Assembly (NCBI GenBank): GCA_000149265.1
Contig: CH002711.1
Span: 1,087,570 to 1,151,569, forward strand
Reading direction: 5' to 3'
From: Ciona savignyi
Lineage: Eukaryota > Chordata > Ascidiacea > Phlebobranchia > Cionidae
DNA length: 64,000 bases
The notes below the pieces were generated by a model that worked only from the letters and a program-made list of their open reading frames with translations, was not told where the DNA came from and did no database searches. Shown in pieces: positions 1 through 12,000 of this stretch. The first letter of the stretch is position 1. Every line of letters begins with the position of its first letter. The position numbers and the translations under genes were made by a program.

Positions 1-507
1 GATTTATCCAGTCACACTATCCAGGTTTACATCAAGATTCTCATGGACATCAAAGAATAATATTGTTGCTGCATTTATATGTTAATTTAGATTCAGATTT
101 TTTTTCTATTTAATCTTAGATAGGAAAACCTAGAAATTGACCAGATAACCTTGTTTATTCCTATTATCCGCTTTTAATAATTTCATCAATTTATCTTAAT
201 ACCATGTTGGATTAGCGTTGGGAAACATATTATTTAATTACTAATTATGAGTTTAACTCTTCAAGACATTAGAATAAAATTTTTAGTGCACAATTCCCAT
301 TAGGTTTAATGCAATTTCCGTTACATTTAATTTTGTCAAGTGCAATTTTAACCCAATTTTCACCTTTTTAATGGGAAATTACACTATTATGAACAAATCT
401 TTTTTATATACTTTTTAATGTAAATTAGTAGTGACTCTTTTTTAGTATGAATTTCAATTGACTCTTTTGCTGTTCTACCAGAACCAGGACTATCGATATA
501 CATTACA

Positions 508-3500
508 ATGATGACTGCTGTAGAGAAAACCAGGCTTCCTCCGAAAACCAAACAAAATCTGCACCATTTCATTCTTGATGCAATTGAGGGAAAAAGCTTC
601 AAAGTGGTTTCAGATTTAGACTGTAAGTGTTGGATTAGATAAGATGTGCATGCATGTCTGGTTGCGAGTGTAAAATAAAGAAAATTGCTCAAAATTCCCT
701 GTGCACACAGTCTGGTTGCAGTATGTTCATTATTTCATATTAGATGAATTTTGATTTGTATCATGCCTTCGGGAAAGAATAAATCCCGATTCCTAAATTA
801 AAACCAAACTGATGGTTGGTTCGCCTAATCAATAAGAGAGTCGATGAGGTCAGTTGAAGGGTTTTGGGTTCAAAACCAGCTTCTAGATAAATGGGTTTAT
901 ACTTGGGCAAGAAACTTACCAAACTGGACTAAAAAAGAAAAGTCTTAATGGTATACACACCCTACAATAGCTTGACACAAGCCCAGAGTAATCTGACAAT
1001 TTCCCCTATGGTTTTTCCACTCAGGCGGATAAAGCAATTATCAGCTTTGATATTCTAGACCAGGAGTTCTTAAACTGGGGGGCGCGCCCCCCCTGGGGGG
1101 CGTGAAAGCTTCTCAAGGGGGGCGCGAGCATGACAGTGACATATTTATGTGAAAGTGGATTTTCGGCACTTGTGAGTATAAAGACAAAATGTCGTAACAC
1201 ACTGGAATGCGAAGCAGATCTTCGATGTTCGTTGTTCTCAACAAAGCCTCAATTTAAACGACTAGTTTCCCAAAAACAGTTGCATCCTTCACACTAAGCA
1301 GGGTAAAGGCAAATAATTGATTGTTCTATTTTTCGTAAATTTGGTTTTTGAGTAGGTGAGGCGTGAGCATAAATCACAAATCTCAAGGGGGCGCGACTGA
1401 AAAAGTTTAAGAACCACTGTTCTAGACATACTATGATTAAATGAAATGTTTGTTTTTTAGATTTCGCACCAACAGTTTTGTCGAATTTGGTAAAAAATGA
1501 TCTGGAATTGTCGAAGAAAGCTTTCCGTTTGATGAATAAAGCACCAAATTCTAAACTCTTTGTCAATTGGAAAATGCAAAGTATATTTTTGTAAGTCAAC
1601 TTGTTTAATAAGCATTATTTTACATACAATTTTTTTTTAAACATCGTGAAATAGTAGTGTATTAGGAGATATGAAGAACAAAATTCTGCAATTGCTAAAA
1701 GAAAATCACAGGCAAAAAAAACTTTTTTAGGGATTGGCCAAAAATCAATGTAAAAACCATATTTAACCACACAAATCCAGCAATAGTAACTTATCGTCGG
1801 AACAATTTTTAATGCTAACTACAGTCAAATCCTATTAAAAATGCCACTAATGAACATGGGTACAATGGCAAGAATTGTAGAAAAGTGATGGTGTGTAAAA
1901 TTCCTACAATTTACTGTACTGTAAAAGTGGTAACAGAGAGAGGGTGACAGCAGAAAGGTGGCGTATTAATGAGATTTCAATGTACATGATTTCATCACAC
2001 CCAACCATAAATTAATTACTATAACATCTTTATTCTCTTTTGTTGTTTTTTGAATTAATAAAAAAATTTAGATCAAAGATTCTGGATGTTGTGGTGAACC
2101 AGGACCGGATTGAAAATTCGTGGGAATTAATCAGCTCAGTTTCTTACACGGTAAATCTGCTTTCCAGTTTCACTGTCATATCGTTGGTGTATTTACTTCT
2201 TATCCTTGTTTATGGATATTATTTGTAAATATGACATTCCGATTATGAATAACGTGTATATCTTGAAGAATTTTAACATAAATGTAACAGTGACCTGTTG
2301 CACATGTTAAATGACAATAATATTAAGTGATTGCTCTCTCTATTTTTCCTCGCAATGTGTCACAAAATAACTAAACATACTGAGTTTTTGAAAAATCATT
2401 TCAGCATGCGATTTCGATCAACATGTACAATAGTCGACTTATAAAAGCTGCAGTTCGAGATGAAAGGCCAGAGTATATTCCTATTTTCTGTGCACGTAAG
2501 TAACTAGCTTGTTCTTGTACTCTAGAAACTTAACTTCTATTACAAACACAAGCTAACATGGACAGTTGTTAAAACTCGCCTCTTGATTCTTAAGATGCGA
2601 AACAGTACACGTGTAGGTATTTCCCGAGTATGCTCCATTTTTAAATAGTTTATTAATTGTTAGTCGGACAAATTAGTCTAATGAGTTAGTGCGTCGCTAT
2701 TTAGTCAAAGATTGCCATCATCCTAGTGGAATGATCCATGAAGGAACGTCTAAATTATACACGATACACTATAATAGCTTTGGTTACCCGACGGTGGGCG
2801 CACGGTAATCTGACTATTGCTTGTGTGTTAAATGCCAATTGTGTTTTCTGATTCATCCGGATAAAAACATTAATATCCTATCCTACTAGCCAGGTAAATG
2901 TGACCGACTACTCTTATTATAAATTAATGATTCAATAGCTGGGGGGAATTGATCTATTTTATTTCCATCCTCAGTTAGAGTTGGATTTGAACGTTTTGAA
3001 CACATGGCATCATGTTTGAGTGCTGCTATAAAGTTATTTCCCCATGCTGACAAAGACACAGTGACTCAATTCAAGAACATGACAGAATACTGTTTGAATA
3101 AAGCAATGACATGCAAAAAACAAGAAATGTAAGTTTTTCGCATTGTGTATTTAAAAAGTGTAAGTTAACCTGTATTTAATTTAATCGGGAACGAAAATCC
3201 ATTAAATTGTCATGGTGTCAAAACACATGAACCAAAATGAAATACACTCAATTTTTTTGGGTTCAGTGGATTGAATTTTACAACGCTTACTGACCCATCT
3301 CTCGCTACAGCTATGGTTGAACACAGTAAAAAACTGGATGTTATAGAAATTTAATTCAAGTTTAGAATTTTGAATCAGATTCTATGTAATTTCATCATAC
3401 TCCATTTGAATATGGCAAAATAGGAAATAAAGAAAACAGTTGTGAAATGATAAAATTTTGCAGCTAATTAGGTGAAAATTATTCCTTCCTGCTTGGCAGG

Positions 3501-4924
3501 TAGGCTACTACCAATAAATATTGCAGTTAAAATTCTGAATTATTCATGTTAGTTAATATCTGTGTTTTTCGGAACCCGATCACACTTACACAACATTTTT
3601 TGGGTGAGTTACAATATCAGTTCCAAAAAATCAATTTCTTTGTTTAGATTCAATGCCATTATAAACCATTGCATCCAACTTGCTGCTTTATCTGCTGATG
3701 TTACTGTGCTACTCAACACTGTGCAGATGGTATTGCAAAAGCACAGATCGGCTGTGATCAGGTAGGCAGTACATGTATTAAATAAAACAAAAAAATACAA
3801 CAGCAGTTTTATTAAATAAAAAATCATCAGTTTCTATGTTCGTTTTGCACGTAGTTTCAAGGTGTTTTTGGCAACACTTCCTGAAAAATCCCTACCTTAT
3901 TATATTTTATTAACGGGTAAATGTGTTGTATTGTTTTATCTTAATAATAAAGTATCCTCGTATGTTAAGAACTATATAATGGTATGGAAAGTTACACACA
4001 CAATTGCCATTGTAGTGGTTGCAATAGAAAGGCTGTTTCCACTACATATTTATAAGCTTTTGTGCTGTGTTGATTAATTATGAGAGGATATAAATTAAAT
4101 TTAACATGCACCACATTCGTCCCACATTATTATTGTAAAAAAGCAGCAATTTTTGCCTATTTTTCCTTGATGTATGACATTGCTGACATGTCAGAAATCC
4201 ACTAGTGTAAAATCATTATTTTACCTTACATTAGTATTCAATGAACCTGTAAGATGTGGAGAATACAAGTATTATCAGTAAATTTTTAATGTATTGTGTA
4301 CATGCAGTAAGGGGCATGATCTTGGTATAGTTTACTTATATTAATGCTGCTTAGTGCTCGTGCAACCTATCTTTATTCTATTTTTAGTTATTTAATTCCA
4401 TTGTTTCTTTAATGCATCATATTTAATTATATTTGGCGTCATTTTCAGAGTTGAATCTGTGACAATGTGTGAAGACTTTGCTACAACAGTGGGAAATGCT
4501 GGATTAATCAAGGTCAGTTTCTTATCTTAAGGCTAAATGCCTTCTTCACACCAGAGTCCATGAAAAAACTATGTAGCCTTATGTGTGCAGTATTTGTTCT
4601 TTAATTTCTTACTCTTAGATTGGCTTAGGATAGGATAGAATATTCATTTTAATCCCCGTGAATGGGAAAACCAAGGGGGTTAACACACGGGCAATCGTCA
4701 GATCACCTCACGCCCACCGTCGGGTTACCGAAGCTATTGCAGTGTGTTTGTTATATGTGTGATTCACACGTTTGACATTTTTTCACTTTTACTGAAATAT
4801 TGGTCCATTTTTAAAACCTAATACTTTTCCACAGAGAGTCCAATTGTTGCGAGAAATGTTCGAGTCTCAAGAAAAAGTCCCCGAGGATAACAATAGAAAA
4901 TTGAACGAAAAAAGAAAAAAATGA
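508..4924 (+). CDS. Eight-exon gene, 278-aa helical protein of unknown function
   Basis: Exons: 508-622, 1461-1590, 2072-2150, 2405-2495, 2975-3128, 3648-3761, 4449-4512, 4835-4924. All seven introns are GT-AG and the phases join into one 278-codon frame ending in TGA, which is strong evidence for a real gene. I do not recognise the family. The protein looks almost wholly alpha-helical, with no signal peptide, no membrane segment and no catalytic motif I know. Exon 5 contains FERFEHMASCLSAAIKLFPH; the tail is basic (NRKLNEKRKK). The start is the first of two tandem ATGs; an acceptor-like TCTACCAG ends at 481, so cis- or trans-splicing just upstream is possible. AATAAA poly(A) signals overlap at 4959 and 4963. 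Intron 1 holds an old SINE and a hAT remnant. A helical adaptor or complex subunit is possible but is only a guess. Confidence 0.8.
812..1035 (+). repeat. Old, diverged tRNA-derived SINE copy
   Basis: A degraded copy in intron 1 of the first gene. The box B-like GGTTCAAAACC and the later CAATAGCTTGAC and ATCTGACAATT segments line up in order with the family consensus (see the copy at 23428). The sharp right end was followed by insertion of the hAT remnant. Confidence 0.55.
1061..1419 (+). mobile_element. Non-autonomous hAT DNA transposon remnant
   Basis: A 359-bp element in intron 1 of the first gene. Its ends are imperfect inverted repeats (CAGGAGTTCTTAAACT on the left, AGTTTAAGAACCACTG on the right). 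It is flanked by a perfect 8-bp target duplication, TTCTAGAC, at 1053-1060 and 1420-1427. Eight-base duplications and CAG ends are typical of the hAT superfamily. Subterminal GGGGGCGCG blocks are inverted at the two ends. It keeps a scrap of transposase (1130-1297), so it is an internal-deletion derivative and not a captured host sequence. Confidence 0.9.
1130..1297 (+). pseudogene. C-terminal fragment of a hAT transposase
   Basis: An open frame of 55 codons plus stop, containing CESGFSALVSIKTKCRN and ending HPSH. This matches the C-terminal dimerisation region of ZBED5/SCAND3-type hAT transposases, where a CESGFS-like motif precedes the conserved K-T-K-x-R-N. The catalytic DDE core is absent, so it cannot work as a transposase. 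It lies inside the 359-bp element and was presumably left by an internal deletion. Confidence 0.75.
2662..2886 (+). repeat. SINE copy, moderately diverged
   Basis: Starts GTCGGACAAATTAGTCT, carries the family's central GGTTACCCGACGGTGGGCGC and ends ATATCCTATCCTAC. It lies in intron 4 of the first gene, in sense orientation; the box B region is largely lost. Confidence 0.8.
4626..4780 (-). repeat. SINE copy, 3' half only
   Basis: Starts with the inverted tail AGGATAGGATAG, followed by the reverse complement of the family's 3' half up to the CACACTGCAATAGC segment. The tRNA-like head is missing, as in a 5'-truncated retroposon. It lies in the last intron of the first gene. Confidence 0.85.
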
Positions 4925-5134
4925 AATCACAATAGCCTAATCCCGAAAGTTATGTTCCAATAAATAAACAAAATACACTTGTTTTTTTCCGTGCGTAATA
5001 AAATTGTTGTTGTGGCTCGTATGAAAATGAATTCACAAAATTGACCTACTGATTTAAAATAAAATCTTTTTCTTTTGAAGCTCCTTCCTTCCTTCACACG
5101 TGTTTATCTAAAATCAAGTTTTTTTTGTTTAAAA

Positions 5135-5206
5135 TGGAGATGCCGGGGATCGAACCCGGGGCCTCACACATGCAAAGCGTGCGCTCTACCACTGAGCTAC
5201 ATCCCC
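5135..5206 (-). tRNA. tRNA-Ala (anticodon TGC)
   Basis: On the minus strand the gene reads GGGGATGTAGCTCAGTGG at its 5' end. It folds into a full cloverleaf: acceptor GGGGATG/CATCTCC, D stem GCTC/GAGC, anticodon stem CACGC/GTGTG with loop TTTGCAT, and T arm CCGGG-TTCGATC-CCCGG. The third acceptor pair is G:U, the identity element read by alanyl-tRNA synthetase. Boxes A and B are intact, and an A run at 5131-5134 gives the Pol III T4 stop. It lies three bases downstream of the tRNA-Ser gene. Confidence 0.97.
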
Positions 5207-5209
5207 AAG

Positions 5210-5291
5210 CGACGAGGATGGGATTCGAACCCACGCGTGCAGAGCACAATGGATTAGCAGTCCATCGCCTTAACCACTCGGCCACCTCGTC
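5210..5291 (-). tRNA. tRNA-Ser (anticodon GCT)
   Basis: The minus strand reads GACGAGGTGGCCGAGTGG at the 5' end. Acceptor GACGAGG/CCTCGTC, anticodon stem ATGGA/TCCAT with loop CTGCTAA, a long class II variable arm (TGTGCTCTGCACGC), and T arm GTGGG-TTCGAAT-CCCAT are all present. Only AAG (5207-5209) separates it from tRNA-Ala, with no T run between, so the two are probably made from one Pol III transcript. Confidence 0.97.
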
Positions 5292-6960
5292 TACGAAGTA
5301 AGTGGTACGAACAAGTCATCTTGGTAAAAATTGAGCATTGCATAGAGAAATAGGTGAATTGAATACACGTTCTTAAAAGTCTTTTGTTATGTCCGTAGTA
5401 CTCCCATTCCATTTCTTACAGATTTTTTTTATTTGAAAAATTATGAGCCGTAATCCCTTTCTCCCTTAATAAAAAAAGAATTATTCATTAGTTTTGCTTT
5501 ACGCCTTCTTCACCGCTATCCATGAACCTTGTTAAGAATTCTAGCCAGAGCTGTTGTTGTCATGTCTAAACCGACTACCTGTTAGAAAGTAGATCAGTAC
5601 TGAATTTGAATCTAGTGTATAGATACGTTTTTTTAATTTGTTGAGGATAATGTTTGTTGTAGACTAGACTATACCAGCATGGGTGTATACACACCTTGTT
5701 TGTTAGTAAACATAAGAGAGAGGGTTTGGTCTTTCAGAGCAAGGGAATCAATAGTATAAGGCTTTGGTTTTTATTTACTCAAATCTCTAAGGAATTGCAG
5801 CCTTTTAATATACACGAGTGTGTATGGCTAATATATAATTAAGTTAGCTTATCTAGTCATTTCTTTATGAATGGGTTGTTGCCTAATGGCTATCTAACCA
5901 ATATTAAACTGGACTTATATTGAGGGTATTACCCTCATACGTTTATTTAGAGTTTGCGATAAGTGGTTCGTTCCATACTTTAATTCCGCTCACTGGGCTA
6001 TAGTAGCGCCGCTTTAAACAATAAATTGAGAGCATGACTAATCACGATTTGCATATTTTTGTGATTTAATATAAATATGTTGAACAAGCGTATGGTGAAG
6101 GTTGAAACAGCTTATAATAAAAAAAACGCATACAAGGTTGTAAAATCGCTTATTAAAGGTTGCGCAAGTACCACACAGAATTTCCGTTTGCCATGAAATA
6201 TTTATAGCTAGAACTGCAACTACCACCACCGTTCGATATGGGGAATTCCGGATTCCTTTTTGCGTCATAAAGTTTTGTGGATTCGGACACGCCTAAATAA
6301 TTTGATTGTTACCGTCTCACTCAATGAATATTACTACCGGACGATTTTAGGTAATTTGCCACACCCATTAATGCCATCCACAGTAATAAAATGGAACACA
6401 AGACAAGTTAGTGTTATTCAGTAAAGACCACGAATTTGCGCGATCAACCAATAAGGTAACATAATATATAGTAGAAGGTTGGGAACATCGTAGATTTACT
6501 ACAATAAACAATACAAACGCCTACGGGCGGTAGGACGCAGTAAGCTTTATTGATAGCGCCACCATTAGCCAGGAGGTATAAGAGAATCGAAACTTTAAAT
6601 TAAACAAATACTAGTAATATTCCCCCTTTAGTATACAACACGCGTAGACAGTAGCTCTGGTAATCCGATGGTTGGAACTAGTCTATTGTTATAACGCCGC
6701 ATGTGTTTTCCACTGGCTCATAAAAAGTATTATCCTAGCGAACAACACAGTTTTAGAATTCACCCGATTGTAAAAAAAGTGCTAGAACACTGAATAGAAT
6801 TTTAATCCGATAATTACAAAACTGAGCAAATGAAAAAAAAATGCGAAAGATAAGATGAGAAACACTGATGCTCAGGTCAGCATCATGGTGTATAATAATA
6901 TTTTGCAGTTTCGAGCAATCCTAACGTACGTCACAATATTTGATGTTCAAGTTGTAAAAA
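5292..6960. other. Intergenic, no gene seen
   Basis: AT-rich sequence between the tRNA pair and the direct repeats. No exon with a consistent frame and splice sites, no terminal inverted repeat and no SINE copy was found. The 76-codon frame at 6038-6268 on the minus strand has no recognisable composition. Confidence 0.5.
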
Positions 6961-6967
6961 CCTAAGA

Positions 6968-8920
6968 CATCCGGTAGTAGGATTTTTTTAAGTGACATCC
7001 CCTTTTGTAAGGAACGTTTTCATTGGAGAGATAGGAAAAATAATTAGTTTAACACTTAGACCGCGCCCACAGACAAAATTGCGCACTGGCTAAAGCAGGC
7101 GTCTGAGCGAACACTATAATAAATCCTAAAACATGTCCGAACATGAACCACAGCGCGCATGTTTTATTTTAAGCCACTTATAAGAGATGTACAATAATAA
7201 GAAATTTTCCACTGCGCTTAGAAAAAGATTCCCAACACAGTATGTCAATAAAACTTGGGCGAGTTTATTACACAGGTTAGTGTTATTTACGACGGACGAG
7301 TTCATTTTAGAACGTAGATTTAGCTTCTAACGAGCATCAGTTATTTGCATCTAACAAACAGCAGGCACTTGGACGAACACTTACTATAACCGGAGGGTGT
7401 CAACCACGAGTAAACCATCCTATTTTGAAAACTACTTTTTAGTGCCCGTTATATTTTTCTGCACGCAGAAACTATATCGGATTTCCTGGTTACAAATTAC
7501 TCTTGGTATATTTGATACAAAATGTGTGACGTATGTTTCTGTAAGCAGAAAATAATGGTTTCCCGAGTTACTAATCCAAATTTGATATATATATTATCTA
7601 AAAGAAACGAACAGGTGATATGGTATGAGCTAATCCTCGATTATATGTTGTACAGATGGTAAAATATTTTTTTTTGTATTATTAGCTTCTCAGGTAAGCT
7701 ATGTTAATTAAAACATATTTTAATTAATATATTTCTCAGTTTTACTTTATACTTTTTGATTTAAAAAAAATAAAAATTGTCCTTTTTTAGTTCTAGGATA
7801 TAGACAAACTAAAAATATCGACCAAAACGTTTAAAATGCGGTAAACCGGCGAAGCGTAAACATAAATGGAGCGTAAATGAGACTGCTGATCAACAGTTTC
7901 GGCAGAATTGCATTTTTTGTGATTTCCCAGAAAAGGATTAAAGATAGTCATGGGGCTAACTAATCTTTTTTGTTTGTATTCCGATTCTATGTCTAAATAT
8001 TTTGGGTTTAAGTTTTCAGCTCTATTTTACGTATACAAAAATAATGAGTTTATGAGTGCTTATGCTTATTCTATTTTGAGAGATTTTCCTGGGTGAACAA
8101 GGTACTTTTAATCAAATTGTGTTTTTTTAATCCACGTTAAACTTTCCTATCCGAAAATAAGGCCAAAAACGCCGATAAATGAGAGTAAAAAATGTACAAT
8201 TTTAAGAAATTTTCCGCTGTACACAGTATCCAAGTAAAACTTTTGCGAGTTTATCAGACATGTTATAGTGTTATCTTCGACGGACAAGTTTATCTCAGAC
8301 CATTGATTTAATTCCAAGCAGATTCAGTTAATTTAAACATGAATGTTTTTACAAGTGTTTTCAAAATTTGTACTTATCATCATTGAGCCGTGAAGTTTTG
8401 TAATAATGTTGCAGAGCTTTATGAAATAAAGGTATCGATAAAGGTATCATTTTCTAGCTATGGCAGGATTTTTAATTGACAGTCCATTTTGCGGGGTCAG
8501 TTTGCATTGAAGAGATATAGGTAAAACAATTTGTTGAACTTTTACAAGACTGCCTCTCAAACACAATTGCGCTTTGGAGGAATGGTTGTTTCACAAACAG
8601 GCGCTTGAACGAACACTTCCTATAAAGAATCAAAAACGTGACCCCCGGCAACGAAATCACATGACCGAAAGCGCGCATTTTACGTTAGCCAGCGTTGTAC
8701 GAAAATAAAAAAGTACAATTTTAGGAAATTTTCCACTGCGATTAGAAAAAATCCCAAACACTGGCATATATGCCAATAATACTTGGGCGAATTTATTACC
8801 CAGTTATAGTGTGATTTACGAATCACAATAAGCTCATCTCAGACTGTTGAGCTTCTAACGAGCTTAAGTTATTTTAAATGCGAATGCTTCTACAAATGTT
8901 TTTAAAATGTAAACTTATTG
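6968..8920. repeat. Diverged direct repeats upstream of the RGG-protein gene
   Basis: A block at about 6968-7360 recurs at about 8463-8920, with a partial copy at 8192-8390. Shared landmarks in the same order: an AGAGATA(T)AGG block, AATTGCGC, GAACGAACACT, CGCGCAT, GTACAAT..AGAAATTTTCC, ACTTGGGCGA(G/A)TTTATTAC, then AGCTTCTAACGAGC. No open frame is conserved between copies, so this is non-coding. The last copy ends about 140 bp before the ATG at 9059. Confidence 0.75.
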
Positions 8921-9058
8921 CATTATTCACATTCTCCAGTTATTAAATTCCTTCATTAAATGATTTTTTAGCTTAAGATTTTTATAATTGGTTATTATAT
9001 TGATCTGTTCATAGGTTACCTTAAATATCGGTTAAAACACGAAAAAAGTATATCTACG

Positions 9059-12000
9059 ATGAAGCCGGTTGCTTTGGTTTGTTTCCTATTACTGTTGGTG
9101 ATGCTGATAACCCTGGAAGATGTACATGCAAGAGGCGGACGCGGTGGAGGATCTAGGGGCGGAGGAAGTAGAGGAGGAAGTAGAGGAGGAAGCAGATATA
9201 GCGGTGGAAGCAGATATAGCGGTGGAAGCAGATATATAGCGGGGCAAAGTAAGAAATCTAAATATAGCAATTTTAAAGTAACCTTTACAGATTTTTTATT
9301 GATTCAAATATACAGATCGCACGTAACACGGTACAACCAGTATGAATGATTTTATTACAGAACAAAATTAAAAAATGCTACCATTATATCCCATTTTTAT
9401 TAAAAATATGTTTGGTATTTTTCCCCAAGTATTAAATAATGACAAATGAAGCAATTCACGGAATGGAACATGAAAAGACGACAAAACGAACACTTGTTAA
9501 ATGACGTCATTTGAAAGAAAATGGATATAACTAATGTAACAAACAAACGTGATGTTAAAAATTTGCTTATACTTCGATACCGTATCAGTTGGTTTATTTT
9601 TAGCCTATTAAACTAATACTATTTCAGACCATCAAAAGGATTTAAAACTAAAAACATGAAGAAGTAAGATGGGTCGTTATGTTCTCCATGTGTTGTGGTG
9701 TAAAAAGCATGTTAAATGAATATGTCACTAGGCCTTACTAAACAAGCATGTACTATTGTAACAAAAACATGATTTTTGTTTTAAAATAAAATAATAAACC
9801 ATTAACGATTGCCTATTGAACAAACAACTAAAACAAATAAAAAATGTTTTTAAGGCGTTTCTTAATGGGAAGTTATTCCGTTTCTAATTTTCACTGACAA
9901 GTGTTGTTGATTTTTCTTCATTATCATCCATATGTTTTTTGTGGATCAACTTAACCCAGTGTCCCATATTCATTATGTTCTACAATAATTACCTGAAATC
10001 AAGCTCAATGACATGCATCGGCAATTAATTTCCCGTGCACATATAACTGCACAGAGAGAAGCCAAGGTGACGGTTGAATTAGCACCAAGTTGGCCCCAAC
10101 CTTCTTTCTTTAAACCCAGATAACGCGACTGTTAACAGAAGCTAAACATGATATAGCCAATAAGAGTTTTTATTATAAATACAAATTATTGGCCCAAATC
10201 CTTTCACAGAACAGTGAAAACTGCAATAGCAACCGTGGTTTTGGTTAAACTTGCTAAAAAGGCTGGCAAAGGCTTCGGGTATAGACAACCTTTGAATGCT
10301 ATGGGTTACAGGTAAGTGTTTAGGGTTGTGATTAACGACATTTATAACACCATTCGATCGCACATTTTTGTTAACCTCGTTGACTGTTTACCCTTTTGGC
10401 GACTACCAATACCATTCCGAGTTGTCTTACAATGTTTTCTTTCCGCAGATTAGTTTATTTACTTCAGGGAAATTTTGTATTATTTGCGCTGTTGCAAATA
10501 CCACAGTGAAACATTTTCGTTTTACATTTTTTGTATTGCTTATTCTTTAATATTAGAGATTTATTTTTGCACTCATAGCAGAATTAATCTGCGTGTATAT
10601 ATGCTCGTTTTCACACTATATAACCAATTTGGGTTTTATACCGTACCAGTCTTCATACATCACGCTTCACGCATACACAAACAGAGTATACTTCTCATTA
10701 CTATCTTTCATAATATTGTCAGAAACAAATTCTTTTACCTTTAACATTTGTTTTATACAGAGTTTACCGCGGCAAGGATCTGGGAAACTACTTTAGCGTA
10801 GGCGACAATGCTTACTGGCAACCACATTTTCTAGCGTGTGGCAACAATAACAACTGTTTACTGAACTGTTTGACCGTACCCCTCAGTGTTGGTAAATTAA
10901 AGCTCATATATTGAATTATAGTTAGTGTGATAAATGAATATTGGTTATGTGAACGAATGTGGTAATAATGTAACCGTTGAACGTCTGATGTGCGAAAACA
11001 AGAAAAAATAAAAACAGTTGTTATTTAAGGGTTAGAAGCCATTGGTATGAAAAATAAGTATTGTATGATATTGTGTACCGGCTGAAATGTTGCTTGTATG
11101 AGGCGAATCATCCCCGCGCAAGTCACATGTTATATATTTCCGGCATTTAATTGGTGAATGTCGATACATCAACAAACCATGTCACGATCCAGCAAATCGA
11201 AAGGGCCATTTAAACTTGTAGATTTAAATTAATAAACTTTACTGACAGCGTCAGCTTGGTCATGAGCACATGCAAAAATGATGACTGCTGATACACTTCC
11301 CATTGTCCGACCGATTATAGTCTGGCGGGTTAGTTCGACGCCTTCAAACTGAAAGGTTGCCGGTTCGAAACTGGTCACTAGCTAGTCGGTTCTGTCTTTG
11401 GGCAAGGCACTTAACGGACATTGCCAGAAACCCAGCAAAAGAATATTTTTTTCATGCTAAAACTCTGTGTTTCAGCACATTCCAAGATGTGGTCATATAT
11501 CGTTTCCTAACAAAATGTTCCTTTAGATACCATCTCTGAATGCCGCACCGCTTTTCGACAACATGTTACCAACACGACACAGTTTCGATTCCCGTCGCAG
11601 TACAATAAAACTAGTCCAATTCGTAGCGCCCGCGACATCAATATTTGTTGTGGAGGGCTGAACCTTTTCGCATCCATTTTTGTTTTGCTGGCGTCTCTTT
11701 TGACAGCTTTTACGCTGGGCTGATTTTGTAATTTAGATTTGTTCTATTGTAAATATTACAGCATGAGTATCATTGTGATTGATATACATACAAGTAAGCA
11801 TACAATAAATGCACCTTACAGAAGTACTTTCAGTGTGTAAAGTCAACGTCGTTAGCCTTTTTTTGAAGTTGAGCTATAAGCATATTGAATTTCCCTCTGA
11901 AATAAAAATATATTCCGAGAATACGCGTTTTTGTAAATATTATTCAAGCGGTACCTACGCAGATGTAAAAAAATAAATCAAAGTAAAATTCTGCTCGCTG

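Noticed and set aside
9016..9270. Pro/Leu-rich 84-codon frame on the minus strand
   Set aside because: It is the antisense of the RGG repeat exon; the proline repeats mirror the GGA/GGC codons.
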